A stretch of 36,366 nt of DNA from Bdellovibrionales bacterium (GTDB lineage Bacteria > Bdellovibrionota > Bdellovibrionia > Bdellovibrionales > UBA1609). Of the stretch, positions 1 to 8,395 are shown one piece after another. Numbering within the stretch: position 1 is the first letter of the stretch; the number at the start of each line of letters is the position of its first letter. The position numbers and the translations under genes are program-made. The stretch spans positions 1 through 36,366 of the forward strand of contig JACOND010000013.1 of the NCBI GenBank assembly GCA_014323935.1. Reading direction: 5' to 3'. The notes under the pieces were generated by a model. That model saw only the letters and a program-made list of their open reading frames with translations, was not told where the DNA came from and searched no databases.

Positions 1-242
1 AAACTTATTTTATGAAAAGAAATTCTCTTTCAAGGTCTTTTATTGAAAAGAATGAAACTTTATTCCTTTATAAAATAACTCACTTAGTCAAAGTGAATTT
101 CCGGATACCGGACAAAAGTAATTGTAAATCTTACAAAAAAGCCTTGAATCTCTTTACTTCCTAAAGATACTAAAAAGCTCTTTATTCTATAGTTTTTTTA
201 TTTGGTTATAGTATTATTCTTCTTTTAAAGAAAGGAGGTTTT

Positions 243-311
243 ATGTCAGTTTCACTAGAAGTTAAAGACATTTGGATTCTTATCAAAAAATACATTCATA
301 AAACTAATTAA
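243..311 (+). CDS. possible 22-residue small peptide
   Basis: A short frame opens with ATG at 243, a few bases after a strong Shine-Dalgarno (AAAGGAGG at about 232-239), and ends in TAA at 311. The peptide has a hydrophobic centre (IWILI) and a Lys/His-rich tail. It lies 32 bases upstream of the broken Rpn gene on the same strand. The strong ribosome site is the only support. It could be a leader peptide, a small membrane peptide or the start of a lost gene. No family is recognised. Confidence 0.3.
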   Translation: MSVSLEVKDIWILIKKYIHKTN

Positions 312-343
312 TTTAAAAAAACAAATTCCTAAGGAGATACAAA

Positions 344-935
344 ATGAAAAAACAAAAAAACCATGTAAAAATGACAAGAGATGTTGTCTTTAAGAAATTC
401 TTTGTAGACAAACCTGATATCTTAAAACGTGTTTTAAAAGATTTTCTAAACATTCCTGAAATCATGAAATTAGAAATCAAAAACCCTAGCATCCCAGAAT
501 TAGAAGAAAATAAAAAAAAGCCTCAAGAGAAACAAACTGAAGGGATAAAATCAGCTGATAAAAAACAAAGTCTTGAATTGTTAGACACAAATCTTACTGT
601 AGAACATCTAGGAGGTAAAAAAGTTTCCTTAGATTTGAGAGTGAAACTCTCTTCAGGAGAGGATAAGGAGTATTTAAGATAAGGATATGGAGGAAGCGAT
701 GAGTTATTTTACAAAGTTATCAAAGGATGAGAGAGTGCAAGAGTTAGCCTATGATGAGTACCGCAGGAAGATGGATTATAGATTAGACAGACAGGAGTTG
801 ATAGAAGAAGGAATCCAAGAAGAACGGAAAGAAATGGTTTTAAATATGCTGAAAGAAAAAACAGATATTGCTTTTATTTCTAAAATAACAGGTTTTTCTA
901 AAGAAGAAATTGAAAAATTAAAGAAGAATTCTTAA
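344..935 (+). pseudogene. Rpn-family recombination-promoting nuclease/putative transposase, internally deleted
   Basis: The first frame (344-682, SD AAGGAG) carries the typical N-terminus of Rpn/PD-(D/E)XK transposase-like proteins: TRDVVFKKFF, an IPE segment, and the SLDLRVK strand holding a nuclease-core aspartate. It stops at 682. A second frame (687-935), shifted by one base, carries the family's C-terminus: LAYDEYRRKMDYRLD, a charged helix and a C-terminal helical motif (KITGFSKEEIEKLKK). The middle of the nuclease domain, roughly 150 residues in full-length relatives, is missing, so the gene is dead or reduced to fragments. A near-identical C-terminus lies in inverted orientation at 36118-36366. 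Family members are RecA-independent recombination nucleases and are often multicopy in low-GC host-associated bacteria. Confidence 0.8.
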
Positions 936-943
936 AAAATCTA

Positions 944-983
944 GTTTTCTAATTTTAGAGATATTCTCTTTTTTTTAGAAAAC
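944..983. terminator. nested hairpin, possible bidirectional terminator
   Basis: GTTTTCTAA (944-952) pairs with TTAGAAAAC (975-983). A second small palindrome (AGAGA...TCTCT) sits in the loop, followed by a T run. It lies between the convergent Rpn fragment and the decayed gene at 992-1591, as expected for a shared terminator. Confidence 0.45.
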
Positions 984-991
984 CTTTCACT

Positions 992-1591
992 TTACTTGAT
1001 AAAGCTTTTAAACGACTTGTAAAATCTCCTTTGAATATCTTCATAACCTTGAGAATAACTTCCCTGAAAAGAAGTTGTATCTCCCTCTCTTTTATAAAAA
1101 TCATGAGGAGTTCTTAATTCTTCCTAAAATTCTTTAATTTTGAAAGGAAGGGTTCTTTTATCCTTAAGAAGTGAAGAGCTGGAAGAAGACTATGTCTATT
1201 AACGTTGGTCAATGATGGGAAGTAAATTACCTTCTCTTTGTTGATAATTATTTGTTGGAGCGGGGGGGGGGTGTAATTAGGGACCTTAGCTCCTTGGTTT
1301 AATAAAGAAGAGTTTCCTAATTGAATTCCAGTTGAAAAAGCTTCTAAGTTAGTTCCTAAACTACCTCCACCAATTCCTCCTCCATAAGCAATCCTTTGAA
1401 TTTGTTGTTGGATTTGTCCAATTTCTTGATAGAGGCTAGAAATAACTTGTTGTCTTTGTATTTTATCTTGCTGTATGGCTTGCTGTTGGAATTGTAGGTA
1501 TTGAGAATATTGTTGTTGAGCTTGTAAATAAGGGTTGAAGCCAGGGAAAGCTCCACCACCGGGGAAAGGAAAAGCCCCTCTTCCAACTCAT
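992..1591 (-). pseudogene. decayed Gln/Gly-rich protein gene with a 10-base C/G homopolymer
   Basis: Reading the minus strand from an ATG at 1591, a frame change of one base after two codons opens a low-complexity frame: GRGAFPFPGGGAFPG, then a Gln-rich stretch (QAQQQYSQYLQFQQQ), a helix rich in Q/I (EIGQIQQQIQ) and a Gly-rich run. A tract of ten C (ten G at 1262-1271 on the plus strand) follows. After it the natural continuation (APTNNYQQREGNLLPIIDQR, stop at 1199) is one base out of frame; eleven C would restore it. Past that stop, further open but interrupted coding-like sequence runs to 992 (for example GSYSQGYEDIQRRFYKSF). No family is recognised. It is either a decayed gene or one that varies by slippage at the tract. 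An unrelated 76-codon frame at 1356-1586 is a shadow of this gene. Confidence 0.5.
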
Positions 1592-1706
1592 AGGAACTAA
1601 AACTTTATCTTTTTTCTCTCTACATAATAAGAAAACCCTTATAATTGAAGGTTACCATAGACTTTGTGGGCTGTAAAATATATGAATCCCAAAAAATTAA
1701 GATTTT

Positions 1707-2195
1707 TTATTGATTTTTACATGAATCACAGTTCACATAAATTTCAACCACTTGATTTTTTAAGGTATAATTTTTTTCTAAAACAATTTTTTCTAAAGTG
1801 GTTTCTATCATTTTATTTTTAAACTCGATGATTTTTCCACAATTTAAGCAAGCAATATGATAATGTGATTGTTGTTTGGTTTTTAGTTCATAACAAGAAG
1901 AGCCTGCTCCCATTGATATCTCTAGAATCATTTGAGCTTGAGAGAGTCTTTTTAAAAGGCGATAAATGGTTGCAAAACCGATATTAGGAAAATTCTTTTT
2001 GACTTCCTCTAAGATATCTTTTGCAGTTTTATGATAACGAGGACCTGAGCTTAAAACTTTTAAAACAGCGACTCTTTGTTTTGTAATTTTAAGTCCACAT
2101 TTTTTTAAAATCTCTTTGAGTTCTTTTTCATTAAAAAAAGTACGTGGTTCTATAAGTACGTCTGTTTGAGTGCCAATCGGTAAATTTTTAAGCAT
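1707..2195 (-). CDS. Fur-family metal-responsive transcriptional repressor
   Basis: The protein has about 162 residues, slightly longer than typical Fur (about 140-150). The N-terminal winged helix is clear: LKKCGLKITKQRVAVLKVL, then KTAKDILEEVKK, then the recognition-helix segment IGFATIYRLLKRL. The dimerisation and metal domain follows with the HYHIACLNCGK signature, supplying His ligands and a first CxxC. A second pair (CDSC) near the C-terminus suggests a structural zinc site. The subfamily (Fur, PerR or Zur) cannot be assigned safely. I start it at the ATG at 2195; a TTG six codons upstream (2213) is in frame, and neither has a good ribosome site. A palindrome at 2238-2258 upstream may be an autoregulatory operator shared with the divergent STAS gene. 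Confidence 0.9.
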   Translation of the reverse strand: MLKNLPIGTQTDVLIEPRTFFNEKELKEILKKCGLKITKQRVAVLKVLSSGPRYHKTAKDILEEVKKNFPNIGFATIYRLLKRLSQAQMILEISMGAGSSCYELKTKQQSHYHIACLNCGKIIEFKNKMIETTLEKIVLEKNYTLKNQVVEIYVNCDSCKNQ

Positions 2196-2237
2196 AGGGC
2201 TTATTTTATACAAGAAAACATAGGAATATCAAGATAA

Positions 2238-2258
2238 AAATGAAAATCAAATTCATTT
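2238..2258. promoter_or_regulatory. Fur/PerR-box-like palindrome in a divergent intergenic region
   Basis: AAATGAA (2238-2244) is the exact inverse of TTCATTT (2252-2258), separated by 7 bases. The size, AT content and symmetry resemble a Fur-family operator. It sits about 45 bases upstream of the fur-like gene and about 80 bases upstream of the STAS gene, so it could control both. In AT-rich DNA such palindromes also occur by chance. Confidence 0.4.
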
Positions 2259-2326
2259 AAAATGAAGCTTTTAGAGGTCTTTAGTCCTGTTTTTTTCTGA
2301 AGAGACTCTTTATACGCTCAATATCA

Positions 2327-2332
2327 TATAAT
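2327..2332 (+). promoter_or_regulatory. consensus -10 box of a leaderless transcript (STAS gene)
   Basis: A perfect TATAAT ends 8 bases before the ATG at 2341 and there is no Shine-Dalgarno. The expected transcription start falls at or next to the start codon. The same spacing recurs before cas9, the caspase-like gene and the HMG-CoA lyase gene. Confidence 0.55.
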
Positions 2333-2340
2333 ATAAATTT

Positions 2341-2715
2341 ATGAAAATACGAATGCGTAAAAAGCAGGACATCTATTTTTTTGATTTTGAAGGAAACTTA
2401 GATTTTCAAAGTGTAGATCATTTAAAAGTCTTTTGGGCTAAAAAAGGTTTAAAGAAAAAAAAGATTATTTTTAATTTCAAATCTTTATTTTTTGTGGGTT
2501 CTCGGGGCTTTTCTGATTTCTCAGAAACAGTAAAAAATATTGATAAAGAGAATTTTTTAAAAATTTGTTGTGCAAGTTCTGAATTTAAAAAATTCTTTAG
2601 TAGTAAAGGACTAAGTTCTATTTTATTTGAATATGAAAGAGATGCTATGTCTTCTTTTAATTCATCACAAGAAGATACAATTAACAATAAGTATCCGCCG
2701 ATGTATCAGGATTAG
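2341..2715 (+). CDS. STAS-domain protein (anti-sigma-factor antagonist-like)
   Basis: A 124-residue cytosolic protein with the STAS fold order. A first strand pair (IYFFDFEGNLDF) is followed by a helix and by the core strand and loop IIFNFKSLFFVGSRGFSDF, which matches the pattern of anti-anti-sigma factors such as SpoIIAA, where the serine before the helix is phosphorylated by a partner kinase. Here the serine is in VGSRG (about residue 54). A tail of about 30 polar residues follows the domain. The start has a -10 box 8 bases upstream and no SD, suggesting a leaderless message. Its 3' end overlaps the convergent coiled-coil gene by 35 bases. No kinase or sigma gene is nearby, so the partner is unknown. 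Confidence 0.7.
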   Translation: MKIRMRKKQDIYFFDFEGNLDFQSVDHLKVFWAKKGLKKKKIIFNFKSLFFVGSRGFSDFSETVKNIDKENFLKICCASSEFKKFFSSKGLSSILFEYERDAMSSFNSSQEDTINNKYPPMYQD

Positions 2716-4756
2716 CTTCTTTTTTAGAAGCGTGTTCTAACTTTTTACTCTCATTGAGACGAATGGAAAGTGATTGATTAAGTCTTTGTAAAACCTGAAT
2801 TTTTTGATCTTTGCTTTCAGATTTAGACTCTAAATTTTTCCATACAGTTTTTAACTGTTCATTTTCTGTTTGGCTTGAAATCAGTTTTTTTAGATGATCG
2901 TCTAGATTTCTTTTTGTATCTTTTAAGGAGCTTTCTAACAGGTAGTTTTGTCTTGTTATATTCAAATTTTCTTCTTGAAGATGAAGAAGCTTTTCTTTAG
3001 TTTCTTGAAATTCTTCCTCTTTTATTTTTTTAAAAACTTCAAATTTCTTTTGTTCTCCGCACATTTTATTTTCCATTTCAATTTGTAGATGTTTTTTTTG
3101 TTTTTGTAATATTTGCTCTAAATTTTTTGTTTGCATTTCATAAGTAAGATGTAATTTCTCTTTTTCATTTTTAAGTTTTTGTTCTTGGCTTAGAAATTTT
3201 TGTTGTGTCATCAATTTGAATTGTCTAAAGTTTTCTTCTAACTTATTTTTTTCTTGAGAAAGAGACTTTTCAAGAGATTGTTTGAGTTCTTTTTGATTTC
3301 TTTTTAAATCTAAATAAAGGCTTTGAATTATTTCAAGTTCTGTAGAAAGTTTTTTGATGTGATGATTCCTTTCTTTAAGGGAGTTTTGTAAATTTTGAAA
3401 CTTGTTTAAAAGGTTTTGTTTTTGTTCATAAAGGTTTTGATATTTTTTTCGGAATGAAAAAAAACTTTCTTCAAAACCCAACTGTAAAGAATTTAGAGTT
3501 TTTCTTAAAGATTCTGTTTGGCTTTTTAAAAAAGATTTTTCTTTTAACACAAGGTTTAATTTTTCTATAGAATTGACATTTTTTTGAATTTTTTCTGTTT
3601 TTATTTGTTCTAATTGTTTGATTTGTTTTTCAAGTAAGAGAGTATTTTTTTGAGATTTTTTATAATTTAATTCCCTCTGTTGAAGCTGTTCATTAAGTTT
3701 TTTTTCGTTTTCTTTTGTTTTTTCAAGAAGTGTTTCATAATCAAGAGATTTAGAGCTTAGTTTTTTATCTACAAGTTTTTTTTCAGAGAGAAGAGATTGA
3801 TTGAGCTGAGTCTCTTTTTGATAGAGTTGAGATTGTTCTTTATACTGTTTTTTAAGGGTTTGAATTTCTTGTTGGAGGAGAAGTTTATTGCCTTTTGATT
3901 TTTGAAGAAGACTTTCCTTTTGTTGAAGCTGTTCGTTCAGTTTTTTTTCGTTTTCTTTTATTATTTCACGAAGTTTTTTATAATCTTCCGATTTAGATCT
4001 TAGTTTTTTATCTATAAGCTCTTTAGCTGATTGAAATTGAGAAAGTTGTTTTGAAAGATATATGTTATGCTTTTCTATTTCTTGAAGTTTTTCATTTAAA
4101 GTATCTTTGTTTAGCTTTAGTTTGTGAACCTCATTTTTCAAGGAAAACATATTTTTTTGTAAATGGATTTTTTCTTTTTCAAGCTCTTGATTTTTTTTAA
4201 AGAGTTTATTTGCTTTTTGGTGTTCAGAAGTTTTGTTTTGTTGTTCTTTTAGTAATTTTTTCTGGATTTGAATTTGATTTGTTTTTTTCTCTGAACTTAT
4301 TTTTTTTAACTTTTCCTGAAGAGCTTTGATTTGTGTAATATAAACTTGTTCTTTTTTTTGTAAAAGATAAAGCTCTTTTGCTTCTTCTTGATTTTTTGTT
4401 GAAAGGGTTTTTAATTCCGGGGCTTGTTTTTCAGAAGGAGTGACTTTTAAATTTTGAGCTTCTTGAAGTTGTTTTTTTAATTTTTGAGATTGGAGATTAA
4501 ACTCTCGGTGTTGTTTTGCAAAAATAGAAATTTGATTTTTTAAAGCCGAAAATTTGTTTTGAAGTAGAAGATTTTTATTTCCTAGTTGTGATTTTTCTTT
4601 ATTCAGAGAGGAAAGTTTAAGGTAAAGGGCTGTATTTTCACGACCTGTTGTAGACAGTCTATTTAACAGATGTGCGTTTTTTTTATACAAAAGATCAACA
4701 TCAATGTTATTGTAAGAATTTTTTTTTTCAGAATTTTTTAGATTTTCTGTTTCCAT
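2681..4756 (-). CDS. large coiled-coil protein of unknown function
   Basis: A 691-residue protein that is almost entirely charged, Lys/Glu/Gln/Leu-rich heptad sequence, so a long coiled coil is expected. There is no signal peptide, membrane segment or globular domain. An internal duplication is visible: two stretches of about 85 residues share SKSxDYxxL, KENEKKLNEQLQQ and a following LLL segment. The ATG at 4756 is preceded by a good SD (AAGGAG). The sequence resembles SMC/myosin-like proteins only through composition, and no family can be named. A structural or scaffold role, for instance in cell shape or polar organisation, is possible but unsupported. It converges on the STAS gene with a 35-base overlap. 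Confidence 0.75.
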   Translation of the reverse strand: METENLKNSEKKNSYNNIDVDLLYKKNAHLLNRLSTTGRENTALYLKLSSLNKEKSQLGNKNLLLQNKFSALKNQISIFAKQHREFNLQSQKLKKQLQEAQNLKVTPSEKQAPELKTLSTKNQEEAKELYLLQKKEQVYITQIKALQEKLKKISSEKKTNQIQIQKKLLKEQQNKTSEHQKANKLFKKNQELEKEKIHLQKNMFSLKNEVHKLKLNKDTLNEKLQEIEKHNIYLSKQLSQFQSAKELIDKKLRSKSEDYKKLREIIKENEKKLNEQLQQKESLLQKSKGNKLLLQQEIQTLKKQYKEQSQLYQKETQLNQSLLSEKKLVDKKLSSKSLDYETLLEKTKENEKKLNEQLQQRELNYKKSQKNTLLLEKQIKQLEQIKTEKIQKNVNSIEKLNLVLKEKSFLKSQTESLRKTLNSLQLGFEESFFSFRKKYQNLYEQKQNLLNKFQNLQNSLKERNHHIKKLSTELEIIQSLYLDLKRNQKELKQSLEKSLSQEKNKLEENFRQFKLMTQQKFLSQEQKLKNEKEKLHLTYEMQTKNLEQILQKQKKHLQIEMENKMCGEQKKFEVFKKIKEEEFQETKEKLLHLQEENLNITRQNYLLESSLKDTKRNLDDHLKKLISSQTENEQLKTVWKNLESKSESKDQKIQVLQRLNQSLSIRLNESKKLEHASKKEANPDTSADTYC

Positions 4757-5070
4757 TTCTCCTTATCTTTTCAGGCATTATAAAAATTGTCAAAACTTAA
4801 GAGAAATCAAGATAAATTGTGCTAAGTATAATAAGACTATGGTCTAATAAATGAGGCTTAATTTATTTTTTAAAGTACTGCCAGCAAAGTTTGAGACTTA
4901 GTAAGCTAGATCAAAAGGATGAATAAGTTTGATTATTAAATGACATGATTTTTAATTGAATTGTTTTAAATATGTAATATGATTAACATAAAAAGCATAT
5001 AGTAAAATATGCAAAAATAAATTGACATCAAACAGAAAGCACTTGTAATAATAGAGAAAAGGTAAAATCA
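4757..5070 (+). promoter_or_regulatory. intergenic region with promoter and operator-like inverted repeat for the restriction operon
   Basis: No gene is seen. TTGACA (5022-5027), an 18-base spacer and TAATAA (5046-5051) form a plausible sigma-70 promoter directed into the hsdS-hsdM operon. Just upstream, GCATAT (4995-5000) and ATATGC (5007-5012) form an inverted repeat, a possible operator. No controller gene is adjacent. Confidence 0.5.
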
Positions 5071-5637
5071 GTGAGATCAAAAAAAGTCAAGATAGGGAGC
5101 ATTCTTAGTATTCAAACGGGTTTTCAAATAAGAAAAAAGATTCCTCTTGATATTAAGGGTAATTATAAGCTCATACAAGTTAAAAATATCTCGGAAAGCA
5201 CCTTGCACTATATGAAACCTAAAAAATTAGATAAAATTTATCTGTCTAAAGATAGTAAGTTTATGGATAAATACATTTTGAAAAAAGAAGATATCCTTTA
5301 TCTTTCAAAATTTTATTTTAAAGCTTTCAGATATATAGGGAATTTAGAAAACATACTACCTATGTCTCATTTTTACATTTTAAGACCAAGTATTCCCATT
5401 AACTTAGATTATCTTTGTTGGATTTTAAATCAAAGTTCTATGAGTAGACATGTGCAAGGAAGTCTTCTTTCTTTTATTTCAAAAAAGGCTTTAGGGAATG
5501 TTGAGATTCCTTTACCAAATGAAGAGACTCAAAAAAAAATAGCTCAAATTTTAAGTCTTAGAGCAGAAGAAATAGAAATACAAAAAAAAATAGAGCAGAA
5601 AAACCATATCAATCAAATATTAACTCGTATTCTATAA
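5071..5637 (+). CDS. hsdS: type I restriction-modification specificity subunit, half-size (one target recognition domain)
   Basis: 188 residues, less than half a normal HsdS (about 400). It has one target-recognition domain, starting with KIGSILSIQTGFQIRKK and ending in the typical ISKKALGNVEIPLPNEETQKKIAQIL block, then one conserved helical region. Such half-subunits dimerise to rebuild a two-domain specificity unit on HsdM. Start: GTG at 5071, preceded by a weak AAAGG. It ends 10 bases before hsdM, whose SD lies in the gap, so the two are co-transcribed. A second half-size hsdS with a different recognition domain is at 11480. The pair could form a homodimer each or a heterodimer, giving alternative specificities. 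Confidence 0.85.
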   Translation: MRSKKVKIGSILSIQTGFQIRKKIPLDIKGNYKLIQVKNISESTLHYMKPKKLDKIYLSKDSKFMDKYILKKEDILYLSKFYFKAFRYIGNLENILPMSHFYILRPSIPINLDYLCWILNQSSMSRHVQGSLLSFISKKALGNVEIPLPNEETQKKIAQILSLRAEEIEIQKKIEQKNHINQILTRIL

Positions 5638-5647
5638 GGAGATAAGT

Positions 5648-7174
5648 ATGAAAAAAACAAACTCTATGACAGTAGATCAACTCAAGTCACAATTATGGAA
5701 GGCTTGTGATACTTTTAGAAACACCATCGATTCGAATCAATATAAAGACTATATTTTATCCTTCCTTTTTTTGAAATATATTTCTGATGTTTATGAAAAT
5801 AAGCTAAAAGAATACACAAAAAAGTATAAAGGAGATAAAATAAGAATAAAAAGACGTCTTGAGAGAGAAGTTTTTATACTAAAGAAAGAATGTACTTTCC
5901 AGCATATTTTTGAAAACAGAAATGAAAATAACATAGGGGAAATTATCAATGAGGTCTTTCATGAAGTGGAAGAGCTTAATAAAAAAAAATTAAATGGAGT
6001 TTTTGGAAAAGTCGATTTTAATTCAGAAAGCATTTTAGGAAAACCTAAAAGTAAAAATGCCTTACTAAGGCATTTAATTAATGATTTTAAAGACCTTGAT
6101 CTCAAACAGTTTTTAGGACAATCTGATATTATTGGAAGCTCTTACCTTTACCTTATCAATAATTTTGCGGCAGAAGCAGGAAAAAAAGGGGGAGAGTTTT
6201 TTACTCCAGAAGAGGTTTCGATCTTATTAGCAAAAATCATTGAACCAAAGCAAGGAGATAAAATCTATGATCCAACCTGTGGATCTGGCTCTCTTTTAAT
6301 CAAAGCTAGACAAGAGATCAAAAATACTAATTTTTCTCTTTACGGTCAGGAAGTAAATGGAGGAACTTGGGCTTTAGCTAAAATGAATATGTTTCTCCAT
6401 GGGATAAGACAATCTTACATCAGGCGTGGAGATACTATCAGATCTCCTCAATTTATAGATGAAAAAGGCTCTGTTATGCAATTTCATAAAGTGATTACCA
6501 ATCCTCCTTTTAGTAAAAAAAAATGGGGTTATGAAAATGTGCAAAATGACCGCCGTTTTCATAGAGGTTTGCCTCCTCCATCGAAGGGAGATTGGGCTTT
6601 TATATCTCATATGGTAGAAAGCCTTTTAGCTAAAGGGAAAGCAGGCGTTGTTGTGCCTCATGGGGTTTTGTTTCGCGGAGCCTCTGAAGGGCGAATTAGA
6701 ACAGCTCTTATCAAAGAAAATAAAATCCATGCCGTGATAGGTTTAGCCTCAAATCTTTTTTTTGGCACAAGCATCCCTACCGCTTTGTTGATTTTTGATA
6801 CAAATAAAACAACAAAAGATATTTTATTCATTGATGCCAGCCGTGACTTTGAAGAAGGTAAAAACCAAAATAAACTGAGGGAGCAGGATATTACAAAGAT
6901 CTACAAGGCTTATAAAAAAAGAAAGACCATAGAAAAGTATGCTTACTTAGCCTCTTTAAAAGAAGTGGAAGAACAGGAATACAACCTTAACATCACTCGC
7001 TATGTAGATACCTTTGAAGAGGAAGAAGAAATTGATATAAAAGCTGTTCAAAAAGAAATTGAGATTTTGGAAGAAGAATTGACTCAAGTTCGAAAAAAAA
7101 TGAAGCATCATCTCTCATCCCTTAGGACTGAAAAAACAGTAAACCCCCAAAACAAAGGAGTAAATAAAGTATGA
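5648..7174 (+). CDS. hsdM: type I restriction-modification DNA methyltransferase subunit
   Basis: 508 residues, normal for HsdM. The N-terminal helical domain (LWKACDTFRNTID, then YKDYILSFLFLKYISD) is the family signature. The methyltransferase domain holds the SAM motif DPTCGSGS (from residue 208) and the catalytic NPPF (from residue 285), which marks an N6-adenine methylase. Both are intact. The C-terminal tail is the helical part that contacts HsdS. It has a good SD (AAGGAG), follows half-size hsdS and overlaps the next gene by 4 bases (ATGA). It protects host DNA and forms the core of the restriction complex with HsdR, encoded about 18 kb downstream. Confidence 0.95.
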   Translation: MKKTNSMTVDQLKSQLWKACDTFRNTIDSNQYKDYILSFLFLKYISDVYENKLKEYTKKYKGDKIRIKRRLEREVFILKKECTFQHIFENRNENNIGEIINEVFHEVEELNKKKLNGVFGKVDFNSESILGKPKSKNALLRHLINDFKDLDLKQFLGQSDIIGSSYLYLINNFAAEAGKKGGEFFTPEEVSILLAKIIEPKQGDKIYDPTCGSGSLLIKARQEIKNTNFSLYGQEVNGGTWALAKMNMFLHGIRQSYIRRGDTIRSPQFIDEKGSVMQFHKVITNPPFSKKKWGYENVQNDRRFHRGLPPPSKGDWAFISHMVESLLAKGKAGVVVPHGVLFRGASEGRIRTALIKENKIHAVIGLASNLFFGTSIPTALLIFDTNKTTKDILFIDASRDFEEGKNQNKLREQDITKIYKAYKKRKTIEKYAYLASLKEVEEQEYNLNITRYVDTFEEEEEIDIKAVQKEIEILEEELTQVRKKMKHHLSSLRTEKTVNPQNKGVNKV

Positions 7175-8172
7175 ATCAAATCACAAATAAAGAATATTGT
7201 ATTATATGCTGGAAAATGATCCAAGCAGAACCTGAAGGTGATAAATTCATTTTTAACAGCCCTTTAGCGGGAGGAAAATATAGTGTTGACCGACAGGAAT
7301 ATTATCAGAGGGAGGAGGGTCTCATCAAGTTACATACTAAAGACACAGTTCGTTTATCAGGACATATTGCAAAACAAAATCTTTTGGATAAAATTCCAGA
7401 TGTTAGTTCGATGATGAAGGATACAAAATGGTTAGAAAAACTTCCTCCTATTCCTGGTCCTACAGAAAGAGCCTATTTATTATTAGAGGGCTTAGTAAAA
7501 AAAACAAAATATTTTGGTCAAGAGTTTAATTTAAATTCTCTCGAACTTCCTAAGATTGATGATTCCGATATTTATGGTTTTTTACATGCTATTTCTTACT
7601 CTGACAATAAGAGACCAGAAGAGATAAAGTCCTTGATAGAATTTTTAGCGGAATTAAATTTTATAAAAATAAATGTTACAATATTTAAAGTTACAGCCCA
7701 AGGATTTGAGAAAATTGATCAACTTTCTCAAAATAATTATTCTAGAAAAGTTTTTATTGCTATGTGGTTTGATGACAGTATGAATGCTTTAAAAGATTCT
7801 ATGAAAAAAGCAATTAAAAACTTAGGTTATGAGCCTTCCAGAATTGATGATAAAGAACATCTTAATAAAATTGATGATGAAATTTTATTAGAAATAAAAA
7901 AATCTAGATTTGTTATTTGTGATCTCACTTCAGAGAAAGAAAAACCAAGAGGGAGTGTTTATTTTGAAGCAGGTTATGCTATGGGTAAAGATATTCCTAT
8001 CATTTGGACTTGTAATAAAAGTTTAGAAAAAGAAAGAGCTTTTGATATTCAAAATTATAATTGTCTTTTTTGGGAAAAAGACAATTTAGATAACTTTATA
8101 AAAAAGTTGGAACATAGAATAGAGCAAACAATAGGAAAATTAACTAAAGGAGAAAATAATGGTTACTTATGA
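7171..8172 (+). CDS. nucleoside 2-deoxyribosyltransferase-like / TIR-like domain protein, putative defence effector
   Basis: 333 residues. Residues from 192 on show the nucleoside deoxyribosyltransferase-like pattern: RKVFIAMWFDDSM, a helix, SRFVICDLTSE, then YFEAGYAMGKDIPIIW with the candidate catalytic glutamate at E266. This fold is related to TIR domains, which cleave nucleotides such as NAD, and stand-alone versions are common beside defence genes. The N-terminal half (about 1-180) is of unknown type and starts with a CxxC (CIICW), perhaps a small metal site, then a helical sensor-like region. It overlaps hsdM by 4 bases and the next gene by 14 bases, so it is translated in the same operon. 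The substrate cannot be told from the sequence. Confidence 0.65.
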   Translation: MNQITNKEYCIICWKMIQAEPEGDKFIFNSPLAGGKYSVDRQEYYQREEGLIKLHTKDTVRLSGHIAKQNLLDKIPDVSSMMKDTKWLEKLPPIPGPTERAYLLLEGLVKKTKYFGQEFNLNSLELPKIDDSDIYGFLHAISYSDNKRPEEIKSLIEFLAELNFIKINVTIFKVTAQGFEKIDQLSQNNYSRKVFIAMWFDDSMNALKDSMKKAIKNLGYEPSRIDDKEHLNKIDDEILLEIKKSRFVICDLTSEKEKPRGSVYFEAGYAMGKDIPIIWTCNKSLEKERAFDIQNYNCLFWEKDNLDNFIKKLEHRIEQTIGKLTKGENNGYL

Positions 8173-8395
8173 ATTAAAAGAAGGAAATAAAAATGTTTAT
8201 ATAGGTAAAACGAAGAATCCAGAAAGAAGGGAACAGGAACATAGAGCCGAGGGAAAATTTTTTACTAAACTAGAAGTCACCTCTTATCGAATGACAAAAG
8301 AAGAAGCAAGACAAAAGGAACAAAGAGATTTACAAAGATATAGGGTAACGCATGACGGAAAAAATCCAAAATACAATAAAGACAGTGATGGTTAA
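8159..8395 (+). CDS. mini GIY-YIG domain protein, copy 1
   Basis: 78 residues, a bare GIY-YIG nuclease-type domain. The first strand is VTYEL, the second NVYIGKT, followed by NPERREQEH carrying the usual arginine. Later come EARQKEQRDL with the expected metal-binding glutamate and KNPKYN with the C-terminal asparagine. There is no added DNA-binding domain. An SD (AAAGGAG) precedes ATG 8159, which lies inside the end of the upstream gene. Its own stop overlaps the start of the Fic gene (ATGGTTAA, 8 bases). Copy 2 at 9272 is about three-quarters identical and is joined in the same way to a different downstream gene. It may be a nuclease, or a DNA- or RNA-binding coupling protein. Confidence 0.7.
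   Translation: MVTYELKEGNKNVYIGKTKNPERREQEHRAEGKFFTKLEVTSYRMTKEEARQKEQRDLQRYRVTHDGKNPKYNKDSDG

Noticed and set aside
1356..1586. 76-codon minus-strand frame
   Set aside because: It is a shadow of the Gln/Gly-rich frame; its own codons give no family-like pattern and there is no ribosome site.
2140..2165. A second parS-like site (TACGTGG region)
   Set aside because: It lacks the symmetric arms of the palindrome.
2196..2213. TTG start of the Fur-family gene
   Set aside because: An ATG six codons later is available and no ribosome site favours the TTG; kept as an alternative only.
2418..2687. Minus-strand frame opposite the STAS gene, and similar frames inside hsdM (6374-6610), cas9 (16590-16853) and hsdR (25547-25807, 27374-27574)
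   Set aside because: They are antisense shadows of well-supported genes without own features.
8352..8387. Upstream ATG starts of the Fic gene (8352) and of the DUF4209 gene (9483)
   Set aside because: They lie inside the GIY-YIG genes and read MTEKxQNTI, which is only the shifted reading of the conserved THDGKNPKYN codons. The overlapping ATGGYTAA starts are more credible.
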